Source: GAS188 sp035949255
Lineage (GTDB): Bacteria > Pseudomonadota > Alphaproteobacteria > Rhizobiales > Beijerinckiaceae
Length of the DNA: 7,789 bases
Assembly (NCBI GenBank): GCA_035949255.1
Contig: DASZIL010000122.1
Coordinates: 1-7,789, forward strand
Direction of reading: 5' to 3'
This document shows, piece by piece, positions 6,784 to 7,789 of the stretch (the stretch's first letter is position 1; each line of letters starts with the position of its first letter). The notes beneath the pieces were generated by a model. The model ran no database searches. It was not told the origin of the DNA and was given only the letters and a program-made list of their open reading frames with translations. Both the position numbers and the translations under genes were made by a program.

Positions 6784-7743
6784 CTATTGAAGCCGGAAAT
6801 TCACCCCCGCCGAAAAGACGTGCGGCGCGCCGGGCGGAGGAGCGGGAAAGGGGGAGGCCCTGCGCACCATCGCCACGATCTCGGCATCGATGTCCGGGTC
6901 GCCGCTGGCGCGCGTCAAGGACACGCTGTCGACGCGCCCCGAGGCATCGATCGAGAAGGAGACGGCCGGATTTCCCTGCGCGCCACGCGCGCGCGCCGCC
7001 GGCGGATAGCGTTTGAAGCTCGCAAGATGACCGATCACGCTGCTGCGATACGCGGAAGCGGCGGCAGCATTCGCCGCAGTGGCCTCGGCGGCCTTCGCCT
7101 GCGCTTGCCGCTCAGCCTCCTGACGTTGCGCGGCCTGACGCTGTGCCTCTTGACGCTTCGCGTTTTCCGCCGCCCGCGCGGCCCGTTCCCGGACCGCCCT
7201 TTCCGCCTCCTCGCGCTTTTCCCTCTCGAGGCGTTCCGCGCGTTCACGCTGCGCGAGGTCCACGGCTGGCGGCACGGGCTTCGCGGGCTCCGCCTGCCGA
7301 ACCGGAGGCTCAGGAGGCGTCGGCGTTGGCGTTGGAGGTGGCGTTTGCAACTCGCTCTCGGCAGCGGGAGCCGGAACCACAGGCGGCGGCGCCTGCGCCT
7401 CGACCGGCGGAGGCGTTGCCTCGGCGGGGGGCGGATTCGATTCAGCCTCGGGAGCCGGAGGGGACGGCTGGGCGGGCGCGGGCTCTATCTGGCTCGCCTT
7501 CGCCTCTGGAGCCGCGGGCTGTGCCTGCTCCGTGCTTGCCGCCGGCTCCGGGGAAGAGGCGGGTTGCGGCAAGCTATCGACGATCTCCACCGAGATCTCG
7601 TCTTCATCTTGAAGCGAGCCCCTGCCGTCCCAGGGAGCGTAAAGGAGCAAACCAGCGATCACGAGCGCGTGGGCCGCGAGCGAGGCCGCGGCGGCGAGGA
7701 GGCCGCCATCGCTTCGGCGGGAGGAGAAGGCGCAAGCGCGCAT
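6784..7743 (-). CDS. TonB family energy transducer protein
   Basis: The product is 319 residues and spans the periplasm to pass proton-motive-force energy to outer-membrane receptors. A short basic N-terminus precedes one membrane helix (about 14-36) whose Ser21, His25 and Leu32 match three of the four residues of the TonB SHLS motif. Next come an acidic patch (EDEISVEIVD, 47-56) and a Pro/Ala/Glu-rich spacer (about 58-160) with a TPTPTP run. A charged Arg/Glu/Gln/Ala helical stretch (about 163-230) is probably coiled coil. The C-terminal TonB domain (about 240-319) has KRYPPAARARGAQG, FSIDASGRVDSVSLTRASGD and a PFPAPP end. The helical stretch is TolA-like, but the YPxxAR...G C-terminus is TonB-type. 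The ATG at 7741-7743 lacks a Shine-Dalgarno, and the frame stays open to the window edge, so a start further upstream is possible. ExbB/ExbD are not visible but could lie beyond the edge. Confidence 0.88.
   Translation of the reverse strand: MRACAFSSRRSDGGLLAAAASLAAHALVIAGLLLYAPWDGRGSLQDEDEISVEIVDSLPQPASSPEPAASTEQAQPAAPEAKASQIEPAPAQPSPPAPEAESNPPPAEATPPPVEAQAPPPVVPAPAAESELQTPPPTPTPTPPEPPVRQAEPAKPVPPAVDLAQRERAERLEREKREEAERAVRERAARAAENAKRQEAQRQAAQRQEAERQAQAKAAEATAANAAAASAYRSSVIGHLASFKRYPPAARARGAQGNPAVSFSIDASGRVDSVSLTRASGDPDIDAEIVAMVRRASPFPAPPPGAPHVFSAGVNFRLQ
7316..7345. repeat. In-frame hexanucleotide repeat in the TonB proline-rich spacer
   Basis: Five 6-bp units lie head to tail on the plus strand: GGCGTC, GGCGTT, GGCGTT, GGAGGT, GGCGTT. 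Read on the minus strand they encode the TP-rich run near residues 134-143. The unit length keeps the frame, so copy-number change would lengthen or shorten the spacer without disrupting the protein. Confidence 0.7.
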
Positions 7744-7789
7744 CGGCGCGGAAGGAAAGCTCGAGGCCGGCGCCTCGCCGGACGATGGG

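Noticed and set aside
6784..7743. Annotation of the TonB-family gene as tolA
   Set aside because: The helical middle resembles TolA, but the proline-rich spacer and the YPxxAR...G...PFP C-terminal pattern fit TonB better, and no tol genes are visible.

Overview
The window is high-GC DNA with five protein genes, no RNA genes of known families, no insertion sequences and no CRISPR array. The protein families and their closeness to forms common in rhizobial and methylotrophic bacteria suggest an alphaproteobacterium, probably of the order Hyphomicrobiales. That assignment is inference from protein style; no taxonomic marker gene is present.

Left part (1-4850): a carbohydrate block. A plus-strand GH15 alpha-glucosidase/trehalase-type gene enters from the left edge and ends at 1279. 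It converges on a minus-strand pair: a GT4 glycosyltransferase (3738-4850), then an amylo-alpha-1,6-glucosidase-like glycoside hydrolase (1526-3748). The pair overlaps by 11 bp and is very likely co-transcribed and translationally coupled. One enzyme that builds glycosidic bonds and two that break alpha-glucosidic bonds point to turnover of an alpha-glucan, trehalose or a small glucoside, but the true substrate cannot be read from the sequence. The 246-bp convergent gap holds a strong plus-strand intrinsic terminator. It also holds an arrangement (GGAAC-N18-TT promoter-like motif, 5' hairpin, exposed CU-rich loop, terminator) that could encode a small RNA of about 90 nt.

Right part (5081-7789): two further minus-strand genes. 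A TonB-family energy transducer (6784-7743) lies upstream of a DHA2-family drug:proton antiporter (5081-6550). They are separated by 233 bp that contain a 14-bp tandem repeat and a cluster of GCATGGC heptamers, possibly a control region for the antiporter. The TonB protein joins a TonB-like membrane anchor and proline-rich stretch to a TolA-like charged helical stretch. No ExbB/ExbD, TonB-dependent receptor, adaptor protein or local regulator is visible.

No clearly new system stands out. The best leads are the possible small RNA, the coupled GT4/hydrolase pair with unknown substrate, and the heptamer cluster upstream of the antiporter. All intergenic gaps are under 300 bp.
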